Positions 17,867 to 26,116 of a stretch of 42,183 nt of DNA are shown in pieces; positions within the stretch are counted from its first letter, which is position 1; every line of letters begins with the position of its first letter. Both the position numbers and the translations under genes were made by a program. The notes below the pieces were generated by a model. That model did not search any database, had not been told where the DNA came from, and saw only the letters and a list, made by a program, of their open reading frames with translations. Origin of the DNA: Bacteroidales bacterium (GTDB lineage Bacteria; Bacteroidota; Bacteroidia; Bacteroidales; Tenuifilaceae); assembly GCA_025361485.1 (NCBI GenBank), contig JANYLA010000066.1:1-42183 (forward strand), given 5' to 3'.

Positions 17867-19846
17867 TTATTTTTTTACAAATAAGAAATCCCCGCCTTCA
17901 TCCCCGCTATCTTTAATATCACCAAACATTGGTGTTACAGGGCTACCATTCATTACATCAGTTTTAAAACTACTAAATAGTTCTTCAGCAGTTAAGTAAT
18001 CCTTTGTATTCTCGTTTAAGCGTTTTACAAGAAACTCTAAGAAGAGACTCTTGTCAGGCACTACAGTTAATGCTCCGCTTGTCATTCCTTGGCGACTTGG
18101 GTTATCGTACAACTTATTTTTTGCTGCAGTTGTTTCCTCAAAGGTTTTACGTGTTCTAAAAATACTTCCACCAAAGCATGCGTCGGTGATTAAGAGGGTA
18201 TGCTTTGTTTTTAGAGCTGCAACATAGTCTCTTATTTGACTGTTTGCTAGCCAGTTTGATGTTGTATTTGATTTGGAATCTACTGGCAACCAGTAACCAA
18301 AATCAGTTTGTTGATCCCAGTACCCATGTCCGGCGTAGAAAATAAGAAGATTATCATTTTTGGTAACTGTGCGAGTCAACCTATCAAGCTCATTGATTAT
18401 TTGCTCACGGGTAGGATTCTTAATAAATATAACATCCTGCTGATTAAAAGTATATCGAGAAGTTAAAGCTATAACTAGTTTTGCCGCATCGCTAATTGGT
18501 CCATCTAAATCGGGAACCGATTCATCAATATAATCATTTGCTCCAAAGATAAGGGCATAATATCTAGGTGCCCTTTTCTCACTATTACCGAAAACAAGGT
18601 CTAGTTCTTCGGTCTCGCCTTTGCCCGAACCTTGCCCACCATTACGTAGAACAAAGAATTTCTGTTCAATACTATTCTGTCTTACATCAGTAGCACGAAT
18701 AGCGATTTCGTTTTTGCCAACGGCAAGTGGAATAATTGCATCAAAGGTTCCGTCAGCTTTGATAGTTGCATCAATACCATTAATTACAACTGCATATATG
18801 CCATTTGCATCGGAAGCAGTTCCTTTAATATTAATGCTACTCTCAGTGGTTGCAAATTCTTCACCTGTGGTTAGCGATCTTTTGCGTTTATCGTCCATGC
18901 CCATAAATGATTGGGCATACGGACGTCCTCTGGTTGATTCTTTACCCGTAAGAACTACGTTTGCTGGACTAGTAATAGCAATTGTTGGAGGAGTTTTATC
19001 GGCAACCTCTAATTTCTTAACCGTTAAAGAGGTTGGGCTAGATGCTGCTTCGAGTTTTTTTGATACCTCAACTTTTAGCCCAAGCGTTTTTGTAGATGTT
19101 ACTGGAAGATCGCGGAATTGAACTTTGCCAATTTTAAGGTCAAGTCCATAACCATCATAGGTTATGAGTTCAATTCCCAAATCTAACCTCATGGCTCTAG
19201 CTAAATCATCAGGAATTCTATCGAAGGTAAATACTGCTTTTACTGTTTCGCCATTTTTCAAGGTTCTAGTTGGTGTTGAGTAGCGTTCACTCCCTTCAAC
19301 CTCAGCAATTGTTCCTCTTTGGGCGTCGTATTTTTGTTTTTTAAAATCGGTGATTGTGATTAAACCGTTAATCATCTTAAGATCACGGGTAGGACCATTA
19401 TTGGTAATGGTGAGCATTAACTCTGCTTTATTCCCTTCTAAATGGTTTAGGCTTTCAATTTTGAAGTTAACTTTTCCAACTTCATCCTGAGTAGGAACAG
19501 TGGTTTTTGTATCAGCGGTTAGCTTAAAGATAACATCACCGCTGAGCTCTTTCATGTCTTTTAAAACATCCCAAATAATTATTTGATCTTTACCACCGGG
19601 CACATTTGCGCCCACATTTCCCGAAACACTTTTTATAGGTAAGAAAGTCTTTCCGGCATCGAGAGAGTAGTATGGTGTTACGTTAAACGTTTGACCAAGA
19701 CTTTCACCCGATATTGCATACTCAATGTTTATTTTTTCACCGAATTGTTTTGCAGATAGGTTTTTGAAGTCCTGAGCTGTTGCTGGAATTATACTGATTA
19801 ACAGTACCGCAATTGCCGATAAGATTAATCGATGTAGTTTGCTCAT
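17867..19846 (-). CDS. Exported caspase-family (C14) protease
   Basis: Predicted secreted or periplasmic cysteine protease of 660 aa. A signal peptide covers about 1-24 (LILSAIAVLLISIIPATAQ). An N-terminal Ig/fibronectin-like domain (about 25-125; YYSLDAGKTFLPIKSVSGNVG, IIIWDVLKDM) resembles one seen in other Bacteroidota exported proteins. A second beta domain lies at about 130-255. A third, Ig-like domain (about 285-400) has TPPTIAITSPANV and GTASDANGIYAVVING. The C14 domain starts near 425 (RYYALIFGANDY) and holds the catalytic dyad His507 (FYAGHGYW) and Cys557 (ITDACFGGS). The long frame opens at 19909, but that overlaps the upstream gene; ATG 19846 gives a proper signal peptide and a 40-nt gap. 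The substrate is unknown. Confidence 0.88.
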   Translation of the reverse strand: MSKLHRLILSAIAVLLISIIPATAQDFKNLSAKQFGEKINIEYAISGESLGQTFNVTPYYSLDAGKTFLPIKSVSGNVGANVPGGKDQIIIWDVLKDMKELSGDVIFKLTADTKTTVPTQDEVGKVNFKIESLNHLEGNKAELMLTITNNGPTRDLKMINGLITITDFKKQKYDAQRGTIAEVEGSERYSTPTRTLKNGETVKAVFTFDRIPDDLARAMRLDLGIELITYDGYGLDLKIGKVQFRDLPVTSTKTLGLKVEVSKKLEAASSPTSLTVKKLEVADKTPPTIAITSPANVVLTGKESTRGRPYAQSFMGMDDKRKRSLTTGEEFATTESSINIKGTASDANGIYAVVINGIDATIKADGTFDAIIPLAVGKNEIAIRATDVRQNSIEQKFFVLRNGGQGSGKGETEELDLVFGNSEKRAPRYYALIFGANDYIDESVPDLDGPISDAAKLVIALTSRYTFNQQDVIFIKNPTREQIINELDRLTRTVTKNDNLLIFYAGHGYWDQQTDFGYWLPVDSKSNTTSNWLANSQIRDYVAALKTKHTLLITDACFGGSIFRTRKTFEETTAAKNKLYDNPSRQGMTSGALTVVPDKSLFLEFLVKRLNENTKDYLTAEELFSSFKTDVMNGSPVTPMFGDIKDSGDEGGDFLFVKK

Positions 19847-19886
19847 AGTTATAGGTTTAATTAGGTTATATAATTCAATTAGCTGT

Positions 19887-20918
19887 TTATTTTTCGGAGA
19901 TGATTTCATTAACGCTTAAGTTTAATTTCATAGAATCCCTTTCAAATACAATGCCATTTAATTTTAGCTGTGCCTTATATGAAACAATTTCACGTGTAAG
20001 ATTTGATATTTCCGGGTTATACTTCTCTCCTAAACTCTTTATTTTTGTTTTTGTTTGCTCAGTTGTTAGCGTTAGGTTTCTTAAAAACTCCCTTGTAAAT
20101 TTACTCCATAATCCATTATAGCTTACTAATGGTCGGGTATTTTCATTCCAATTGGGCGAGGCGTACTTGTAAATATAAACAGGAAAGTCGATAACGCTGT
20201 TTAAATACTCCGAATTCGATAAAAAATCATTTCCCTTTTCACGGTAAAGGTAGTGAGCTGATTGGATGTTCTTTTCGGGCTGCCTAAATGCCGATAATAG
20301 TTCGTACTCTGCTTGAACCTCAAACGCATCATCTAATTGAGCCTCAACGTAAAGAACAGTTCCGACAACGGATAACAATTTATCCTGTATTGCTCGGGTT
20401 TGATTTGGGGTGTATTTTATTAGAATCATTGATTCGTTATAGCGGGTCATATGGCTATCAATAACGGCAAACGATTCATCATTGATTTTCGACAGGGATG
20501 AAATCTTAAAGTAGGTATCGAATCGTTGGCGATAATCAGTATAGCGCCCCGATTCCTTTACAGACGTATAAACATCCCTAAAGTATTGAAGTTTTGCATT
20601 TAAGCATATACTTGCCATTGCTTTTGCTCTATGAATCGCCATCTCTTTAGCCTTAGTAGGCTCCATATCCGGATCGGATATTCCTATAGCATAAATGCCG
20701 TTCAAAGAGCTTTCTGGTGGAGTAAAAAACCAATTAGGAAGGGTGTCGGGGTAAAAGCTAAGCGTGCTGATATTGTTGAATTTAGTCGACTCTACGACTT
20801 TACTACCACTTGTTTCCTTTTCAAATATTTTTTCAAAATTCTTATTTTGCCCGCTTACACTTCCTGCAAATAGGTTAATCACAACTATTAATACAATAGC
20901 ACTTAGGGTTTTCTTCAT
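19887..20918 (-). CDS. LPP20-like exported protein
   Basis: Exported protein of 343 aa. The signal peptide covers about 1-24 (KKTLSAIVLIVVINLFAGSVSGQ). A region at about 60-160 with PNWFFTPP, IYAIGISDPD and AKEMAIHRAKAMASICLNAK has the W...Y.VGI...A...A...A pattern of the LPP20/FlgP-like fold. No lipobox Cys is seen, so it is probably not a lipoprotein. The C-terminal part (about 275-343) is helical. Function unknown. It lies 40 nt upstream of the caspase gene with no hairpin between them, so the two form an operon and may act together. The frame extends to 20975, but ATG 20918 starts the signal peptide. I am fairly sure of export and only moderately of the LPP20 assignment. Confidence 0.68.
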   Translation of the reverse strand: MKKTLSAIVLIVVINLFAGSVSGQNKNFEKIFEKETSGSKVVESTKFNNISTLSFYPDTLPNWFFTPPESSLNGIYAIGISDPDMEPTKAKEMAIHRAKAMASICLNAKLQYFRDVYTSVKESGRYTDYRQRFDTYFKISSLSKINDESFAVIDSHMTRYNESMILIKYTPNQTRAIQDKLLSVVGTVLYVEAQLDDAFEVQAEYELLSAFRQPEKNIQSAHYLYREKGNDFLSNSEYLNSVIDFPVYIYKYASPNWNENTRPLVSYNGLWSKFTREFLRNLTLTTEQTKTKIKSLGEKYNPEISNLTREIVSYKAQLKLNGIVFERDSMKLNLSVNEIISEK

Positions 20919-21061
20919 TTTTTTGGAATATGCATACCTAGGTAAAAATATGAAATAAAAGCATTCGGTTGGCAATACTGTTTATTCATTTTTGATGTAT
21001 TGATGAATATCAACTATAAGTGATAGGTTATATTAAACCAAATTTTTGTTAAAATGAAAAA

Positions 21062-21089
21062 GCAAAGGCTACTTTTTAGTAGCCTTTGC
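21062..21089 (-). terminator. Terminator of a lost gene (fossil)
   Basis: Perfect 11-bp stem, GCAAAGGCTAC (21062-21072) with GTAGCCTTTGC (21079-21089), 6-nt loop. On the minus strand it is followed by TTTTTCATTTT. It follows the orphan sorting-domain tail at 21113-21145, as a normal terminator would. Its core AGGCTAC is shared with the M6 protease terminator at 21788-21816. Confidence 0.75.
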
Positions 21090-21112
21090 AATTAAAAAAA
21101 CAAATGGTTGAT

Positions 21113-21145
21113 TATTTTTGAATAACCACTTTTTGAGTTACAACC
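21113..21145 (-). pseudogene. Remnant 3' end of a T9SS-cargo gene
   Basis: Thirty-three bases identical to 21842-21874, the last codons of the M6 protease gene. On the minus strand both read VVTQKVVIQK and a TAA or TAG stop, the typical end of a type A sorting domain. Here nothing codes upstream: the sequence runs straight into repeat/RAYT DNA. With the terminator at 21062-21089 it looks like the tail of a paralogous secreted-protein gene whose body was deleted or displaced. Recombination of the protease gene's own 3' end is the alternative. Confidence 0.7.
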
Positions 21146-21222
21146 CCCGTTCGGCTAAGGCTGTGCCTAAGTCGTAACTATCGCAACAGGCTCTTGCCTG
21201 TTAATTCTTTAAAGATAATATT

Positions 21223-21594
21223 TTATCTAACCGTTTTCCACCTCAAATCCAACTCATCTATTTCCAAAACATACTCTAAACCAGCATAATTCCTTGCACT
21301 TGAATAAAGATAATCTTCCGGTTTACCTACGATTCTCGCTCGCACTGGATTATCATGAATATAATCAACCTTTTGCTCAATGAATTTCTGGCTATATATC
21401 AGTTCAGCATGGTTCTCGTGCGTCCACAGTTGATTGGTCTGCTTGTTCTTAAACTTTCCGTGATATTCAAAAACCATTTTCATCCATTCGCTTCGGCTTT
21501 CTATGCCATCGTTCACCACCGCTAAGAACTTCTTACTCGTGTAGTTCTTAAAATCCCCGTTTGCGCGCGTCTTATGACGCGTGCACATAATCAT
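21223..21594 (-). pseudogene. REP-associated tyrosine transposase, C-terminal fragment
   Basis: Only the C-terminal half of a RAYT is present. Homologous sequence runs from about 21555 to the stop at 21223 (DFKNYTSKKFL, NQLWTHENHAELIYS, FIEQKVDYIHDNPVRARIV, KPEDYLYSSARNYAG, LDLRWKTV). The Tyr of VDYIH is the likely catalytic tyrosine. The N-terminal 75 or so residues, which carry the metal-binding HUH motif (typically MSNHVHL), are missing. The frame instead opens in an inverted repeat (MIMCTRHKTRANG). The fragment should be inactive as a transposase. The break falls exactly at the repeat, pointing to repeat-mediated rearrangement. Confidence 0.8.
21553..21574 (+). repeat. Inverted repeat, left copy
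   Basis: Pairs with 21751-21772 at 21 of 22 positions (core CGCGCGTCTTA; one C/T difference). It is GC-rich against an AT-rich background and sits at the truncation point of the RAYT fragment. Confidence 0.8.
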
Positions 21595-21750
21595 GCCTTC
21601 GTTAGTATGTGTTTATTTGCGCATACTTCTTACTGAAATTTTTAATTTCATGTTTTTATTAAGTTATGGTACTAACGAACCTGCAAAAAAAATGTTCGAC
21701 ACCTTTGCAGTGTTGATCATTTATTTCTTTTACTTGGTTTACACGAGTTG

Positions 21751-21772
21751 TAAGACGCGCGCGAACGGGGAT
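21751..21772 (-). repeat. Inverted repeat, right copy
   Basis: Reverse-complement partner of 21553-21574. The 176 bases between the copies are AT-rich and hold no recognisable gene. Confidence 0.8.
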
Positions 21773-21782
21773 TAGAGGTATT

Positions 21783-21816
21783 AAAAAAAGAAGGCTACCA
21801 ATTTGGTAGCCTTCTT
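21783..21816 (-). terminator. Terminator after the M6 protease gene
   Basis: Perfect 12-bp stem, AAGAAGGCTACC (21788-21799) with GGTAGCCTTCTT (21805-21816), 5-nt loop. On the minus strand it is followed by a T run (A run 21783-21789). It is 25 nt past the stop. Confidence 0.88.
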
Positions 21817-21840
21817 GAGTAATTTTAATTAGCAGTTGTA

Positions 21841-24800
21841 CTATTTTTGAATAACCACTTTTTGAGTTACAACCTCACTGCTAATAACCACCTTAACGAT
21901 GTAAGTACCAGCAATAAAGTTCTCATCGATTCTGTTTATCCCTTGAACAGGGTTAGCATTATTATATACTATGTTCCCAATAATGTTATAAACAATAATT
22001 TGAGCGGAACCTTTAAGAACAGGTATGTTTACAAATATTTCCTGTGAATTGGAGTAGACCTTAACATTACTTAAATCGTTAGGGTCAACACCTGTTAATG
22101 GTGAAACGGTTAACGTTTGAGTAACATTTGTAGCGGCTGCATATACTGAATTTCCTGCCTGTGTTGCTGTAATTGTCGCTGTTCCTGCTCCAACAATATG
22201 AATCATTCCGCTAACAATAGTTGCTACACTTGCTGGAATGCTTGTATAGCTAACTGCGAGCAAGGAAGTTGAGGTTGCTCCGGGGGCAAAATTTGCATCG
22301 CCTACCATTTTTGCAGGTAAGGCAGTAAAGGTTATAGTTTGTGGCAAACGAGTATTTGCCCTAAACATTAACCTTGCCATATTTCCATACGCTACGGGTG
22401 TTCCACCAGCAACCGGAATTTTAAAATATGCTCCAGTTCTTGTTGGGTTTTCTGTTTGGTAAGCTCCAAAATAGCCATTTGTGCAATCGAGGCCAACATA
22501 GAAATCAGCGTCGGTTAACAATGGTTTGGCTGAAATTGTAAAAGTAACCCAAGTTCCTAAATTACCTGAAACAACTGTGAATGCATTCGATTGTCCAATA
22601 ATAACGCCCGCAGAATTAAACACATAAGCTTTGGTGGTTTGTCCAGTCATAACAGAGTTGTTCAAAATCATAGCATCAACGGATATTATTGTAGCCGAAC
22701 CATTGATATGATACTTGCAAGTTGCAACGTAGCCTCCTGCAATTGCACTTTCTGCAGTTGATGAAGGAGTTGCATAGCTGAATGTACCTGTTGTAGTGCT
22801 TTGAGTGATTGCTTTCGAGTTATTTAAATTGAAATCATCATTTGGGACTGATACAGTAACTGTATTTGTTCCGATTACGGTAGGGGTGAAACTTTCAAAA
22901 TTAACAACCACACCTTTTCCCGGATTAATGGTAGGAATTATTACTACTGCAGGACTAAAAGTATTTGCACCAGTAATGCTAAGGGTTACGTTAACATTTG
23001 TTTGCACCGTTGCGCCTTCGTTAAAAATATATGCAGAGATTGTGTGGGGCAATGCATTATTTAAAGGTAATTGCCCCAGAGTGTATATTTCCTTTACAGC
23101 GATATCGTTTGGAAGTTTTGGCGCAAGGTGGATAGTTAAACCTACTTCGGGCGCAGGTCTAGTCCCTCCAACTGAATTACCAAAGTTTAACGCAGCCGAT
23201 GTGCTATAGTTTCCATTGGCAAATGTAACTTGACTCCAGGCTATTCCTGAGCCTTTATTAATAGCTAATAATTGGGATGGAAGATTCCCTAAACCTCTCA
23301 AACCGACTAATGCGTGTCTATAGTCTGAGGTGTTTGATGAAGGAGTCCAAGTACCGTAAACGAATTCAATTATATTTGAACCCTCGTAGAGTTTAATCTG
23401 AAAGTTCATCGATGAGTACTGGTTTGGTAAAATTGCATCGTTATCACGAACATTCTTAAATTGAATGGTTACAATTCTACTCGGAGCAACTCCTGAAATA
23501 TCCAAACGGTATTCAGCCCCACCTGCTCCTGGTACTAAGTTATAGTTAAAAGGAGCGATGATATTATTATCAGCTTCATCGAGGCTATTAAATAAACCAC
23601 CTTCTACTGATCCATCGACAACCTGAGGTTTTGTAAAGAATAGAGATTTGCTAGAAGGGTTCTGATCGCCTAGCTTTATAAACCCGTTGGTACTTAGAAT
23701 AAATTGGGAAAATGAAATTCCGCTGAAATCGAATGTAAACCCATCGGGGAATGTTATAGGCGCAGATAGTCCATCTTTTGGAACATCAACAGCAATTGTA
23801 GAGCCGGCAGTTATTTCGGTATAAGTTCCACTTAGTATTGATGCATGGGTTGCTAAGTATTCAATGGGGACTGGATTAATAATTGTAGCATTAATCGTAT
23901 CGTTATCAGTATTTAGATCGCTAGCTAACGTTGTATAAACCTTAAGTTTATAAGTGCCAGGGGTAGAAAAATCTACTGGTGTTGTAAACTCAAATGTTGA
24001 AGAAGCGCCAGCAGCGAGTGTCCCGGTAAAATCTTCGGTAACTAAACTACCTCCATTAACCGAATAATTAACCTTTAATCCCGATGATATACCAGTTAAA
24101 CCAAGGTTCGAAACCATTACCTTAACTTTTTCGGTTGAGGTTAGATCAGCGCTGCTTACTGGGGCTATTACTTTAGCCGCTGCAACGTCATAATTTAAAG
24201 GTGTAAAAATATCAACATGGAACGACATGGTTGCTCCTATAGCCGAAATATTCGAAATATTTAATCCACCAACACCACCATTGCTTAAGAAAGCGTTGGG
24301 GTTGGTTTGATCGCTACAGGAAGTTTTTCCAAGTTCAACGCTAAATGGAGCTGCAGAAAGTGTTCCCACCTCTGTTGCTGAACCACCAGTTCTATAAACG
24401 TAAAGTTCATCAGGTGGACCGTTACTATTCCCTGTACTATCCTTTAAAGTGTTGATACGATAAATAAGAAGACCTTCATTGGGTAAACCAGCATCAGTTT
24501 TCTCTTTTTTTCTGTACTCAATCACAAAATATTCGGTTGCTGAGAACGGCGATTTGATTTTATAGCAGCTATTATCGTGTGTAAAAACTGGGTTTAACGA
24601 ATAATCTCCTGATGCGGTAATCTCAGGAATACTGCTAATCCAATGCCCATAGCGAAATTTCATGTACTGGGTCATGTGCTGTGGAATGGAAAGATTTTGG
24701 TTCATCAAATCCCACATCCCAACCGGATCTAAATCAGGCGATCCAGGTGTATAATGGTATAAATCGGGAGCACCAAGCGTATGAAACATTTCGTGGCAAA

Positions 24801-25767
24801 GTACGCTTACATCCAAGTCGTTTTGAAGTTGAAAATTGTATACGCCTACCTTTTTTCCGTTGATATAGGCATCCTTAGAGTAAAGAGACCATTTATGCGG
24901 CCAAAGTAAATCTGACCAACCTGCTGATGAGCCTTGTACAATGAAACAAACATTATCAACATAATTATCACCATCGTTATCGATATTTACACCTGCACCG
25001 AGGTGCGAACCAAAGGCATCAACGGCAGCCTTTAGTAGTGTATGCTCTCGATCAGTTCTTGCAGTTTCATCTTGATAGCCCTGAGTATTTGTGGTTGCAT
25101 TATATTTCAAAAAGTAATTCCGAAGATGGGAATCTTGGTACGAAATAATTTCCGTTCCATTATTGGTACGTAAAAAGCTGGTATTCATATTCAGAGTACC
25201 ATAGGAAACCTCGTTAAAGTAGTTGTGCTGCGATAAAACTCCAACGGTAGTGCTATTAAACTTTTCGGTGTATGTTGCTTGGCTAGTAGTGTACTCTGCT
25301 TCATCTGAAAAGCGAATGTATATTACAACATTGTTAAGGGCTCCAGTAGTATTAACTTTTGGAGAGCCATTGAATTTGCCAGTTTTTTTAATCTGGTAAT
25401 TTTTCTCCAAGCTTAAAAATTGCTCCCTAATCTCACCCATTTTTTTTGGAGATATATTTATCCGTGGGGTTAATCCAACAGACATAGGAGATACCTCTCC
25501 AGCAATGTACTGGGATGAAACCAACTCCTCTTTGTTTAAAACTGCATAGCAGAAATAACCGGTTTGCGGATTTTGAACAATGGTATAACCTTCCCCATCG
25601 TGTAGCCAATGGTAAAATTCATCGCCTGTTGCATAGCAATTTAATATTGCTCCATTTGGCTGTACTAGCTTCTGTGGAACGTTCCTTAAATAACTCGCTT
25701 GTATACTAATAGATATTATTAGCAGAAATAGAATTAAGAAAGTTTTTTTTGTGTAAAGGTTTAACAT
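21841..25767 (-). CDS. M6-family metalloprotease with T9SS sorting domain
   Basis: Large secreted zinc protease of 1308 aa. The signal peptide covers about 1-24 (FLILFLLIISISIQAS). A propeptide-like region follows (to about 140), then an M6 (immune inhibitor A-like) catalytic domain (about 145-400). Its zinc motif is HEMFHTLGAPDLYH, with His325 and His329 and a downstream His as ligands and Glu326 as catalytic base. A Met-turn-like VGMWDLM and a DNDGDNYVD calcium-type loop are also present. Next come CARDB/Ig-like repeats (about 505-605 and 870-960), jelly-roll-like modules, and a bacterial Ig-like module (about 1150-1220). The C-terminal 80 residues (NVKVYSNSQE to VVTQKVVIQK) form a type A sorting signal for export through T9SS and surface anchoring or release. 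It is monocistronic, with its own terminator. The probable role is degradation of external protein. Confidence 0.92.
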   Translation of the reverse strand: MLNLYTKKTFLILFLLIISISIQASYLRNVPQKLVQPNGAILNCYATGDEFYHWLHDGEGYTIVQNPQTGYFCYAVLNKEELVSSQYIAGEVSPMSVGLTPRINISPKKMGEIREQFLSLEKNYQIKKTGKFNGSPKVNTTGALNNVVIYIRFSDEAEYTTSQATYTEKFNSTTVGVLSQHNYFNEVSYGTLNMNTSFLRTNNGTEIISYQDSHLRNYFLKYNATTNTQGYQDETARTDREHTLLKAAVDAFGSHLGAGVNIDNDGDNYVDNVCFIVQGSSAGWSDLLWPHKWSLYSKDAYINGKKVGVYNFQLQNDLDVSVLCHEMFHTLGAPDLYHYTPGSPDLDPVGMWDLMNQNLSIPQHMTQYMKFRYGHWISSIPEITASGDYSLNPVFTHDNSCYKIKSPFSATEYFVIEYRKKEKTDAGLPNEGLLIYRINTLKDSTGNSNGPPDELYVYRTGGSATEVGTLSAAPFSVELGKTSCSDQTNPNAFLSNGGVGGLNISNISAIGATMSFHVDIFTPLNYDVAAAKVIAPVSSADLTSTEKVKVMVSNLGLTGISSGLKVNYSVNGGSLVTEDFTGTLAAGASSTFEFTTPVDFSTPGTYKLKVYTTLASDLNTDNDTINATIINPVPIEYLATHASILSGTYTEITAGSTIAVDVPKDGLSAPITFPDGFTFDFSGISFSQFILSTNGFIKLGDQNPSSKSLFFTKPQVVDGSVEGGLFNSLDEADNNIIAPFNYNLVPGAGGAEYRLDISGVAPSRIVTIQFKNVRDNDAILPNQYSSMNFQIKLYEGSNIIEFVYGTWTPSSNTSDYRHALVGLRGLGNLPSQLLAINKGSGIAWSQVTFANGNYSTSAALNFGNSVGGTRPAPEVGLTIHLAPKLPNDIAVKEIYTLGQLPLNNALPHTISAYIFNEGATVQTNVNVTLSITGANTFSPAVVIIPTINPGKGVVVNFESFTPTVIGTNTVTVSVPNDDFNLNNSKAITQSTTTGTFSYATPSSTAESAIAGGYVATCKYHINGSATIISVDAMILNNSVMTGQTTKAYVFNSAGVIIGQSNAFTVVSGNLGTWVTFTISAKPLLTDADFYVGLDCTNGYFGAYQTENPTRTGAYFKIPVAGGTPVAYGNMARLMFRANTRLPQTITFTALPAKMVGDANFAPGATSTSLLAVSYTSIPASVATIVSGMIHIVGAGTATITATQAGNSVYAAATNVTQTLTVSPLTGVDPNDLSNVKVYSNSQEIFVNIPVLKGSAQIIVYNIIGNIVYNNANPVQGINRIDENFIAGTYIVKVVISSEVVTQKVVIQK

Positions 25768-26116
25768 AGAAATAGATTTAGTTAATAGAATTGTGGCTAA
25801 TTTGAATTTTTAAAAGTAGTAATTTTGTTGTTGAATGGGCGTTGATTTGTCAAATATTCATTTTTTGTCAGCAGCAGTGGGCATTTATCTATAATTATTT
25901 CTTAAATAAAAACAATTGCTCTATACCATAATTGGACGATTTGATAGATTTTTGATATCTTTTAAAAATATTTTTACGAGACTTTTTTGCATAATCTTCA
26001 TAGCCTAACTACGCAATACCCTAATTTTGTTAAAAATTTAATAGGCAGTAGGGCGTGGATAAAATCAAAATTCATGTTTTTTAAATATCTTTATAACCTT
26101 ATTAAACTCAATATTA
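25768..26116. other. Divergent intergenic region, M6 protease / rmuC
   Basis: 349 bp of AT-rich DNA between divergent genes. Apart from a candidate -7 box for rmuC (26022-26029), I see no ORF, hairpin or repeat. It should hold the promoters of both genes. Confidence 0.6.
26022..26029 (+). promoter_or_regulatory. Candidate -7 box for rmuC
   Basis: TAATTTTG fits TAnnTTTG, 87 nt before the rmuC ATG. No good -33 TTTG at the expected distance, so confidence is low. Confidence 0.3.

Larger units (their letters stand above)
21145..21772 (-). mobile_element. Decayed RAYT/REP-type element
   Basis: Interval bounded by the 9-bp inverted pair CCCCGTTCG (21145-21153) and CGAACGGGG (21762-21770). It contains a truncated RAYT gene, two short hairpin-forming stretches at 21154-21201 (AGGCTGTGCCT, ACAGGCTCTTGCCTGT), and a longer inverted pair at 21553-21574/21751-21772. 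Palindromes flanking a Y1-type transposase are the usual layout of REP-associated tyrosine transposases. The exact ends are inferred. Confidence 0.55.

Noticed and set aside
21581-21775. Small plus-strand ORF between the RAYT fragment and the protease terminator
   Set aside because: It runs through inverted repeats and AT-rich DNA, has no domain, and overlaps element ends.
22805-23209. 134-codon plus-strand ORF inside the M6 protease gene
   Set aside because: It lies opposite a well-supported coding region and shows no recognisable domain; it is an antisense shadow.
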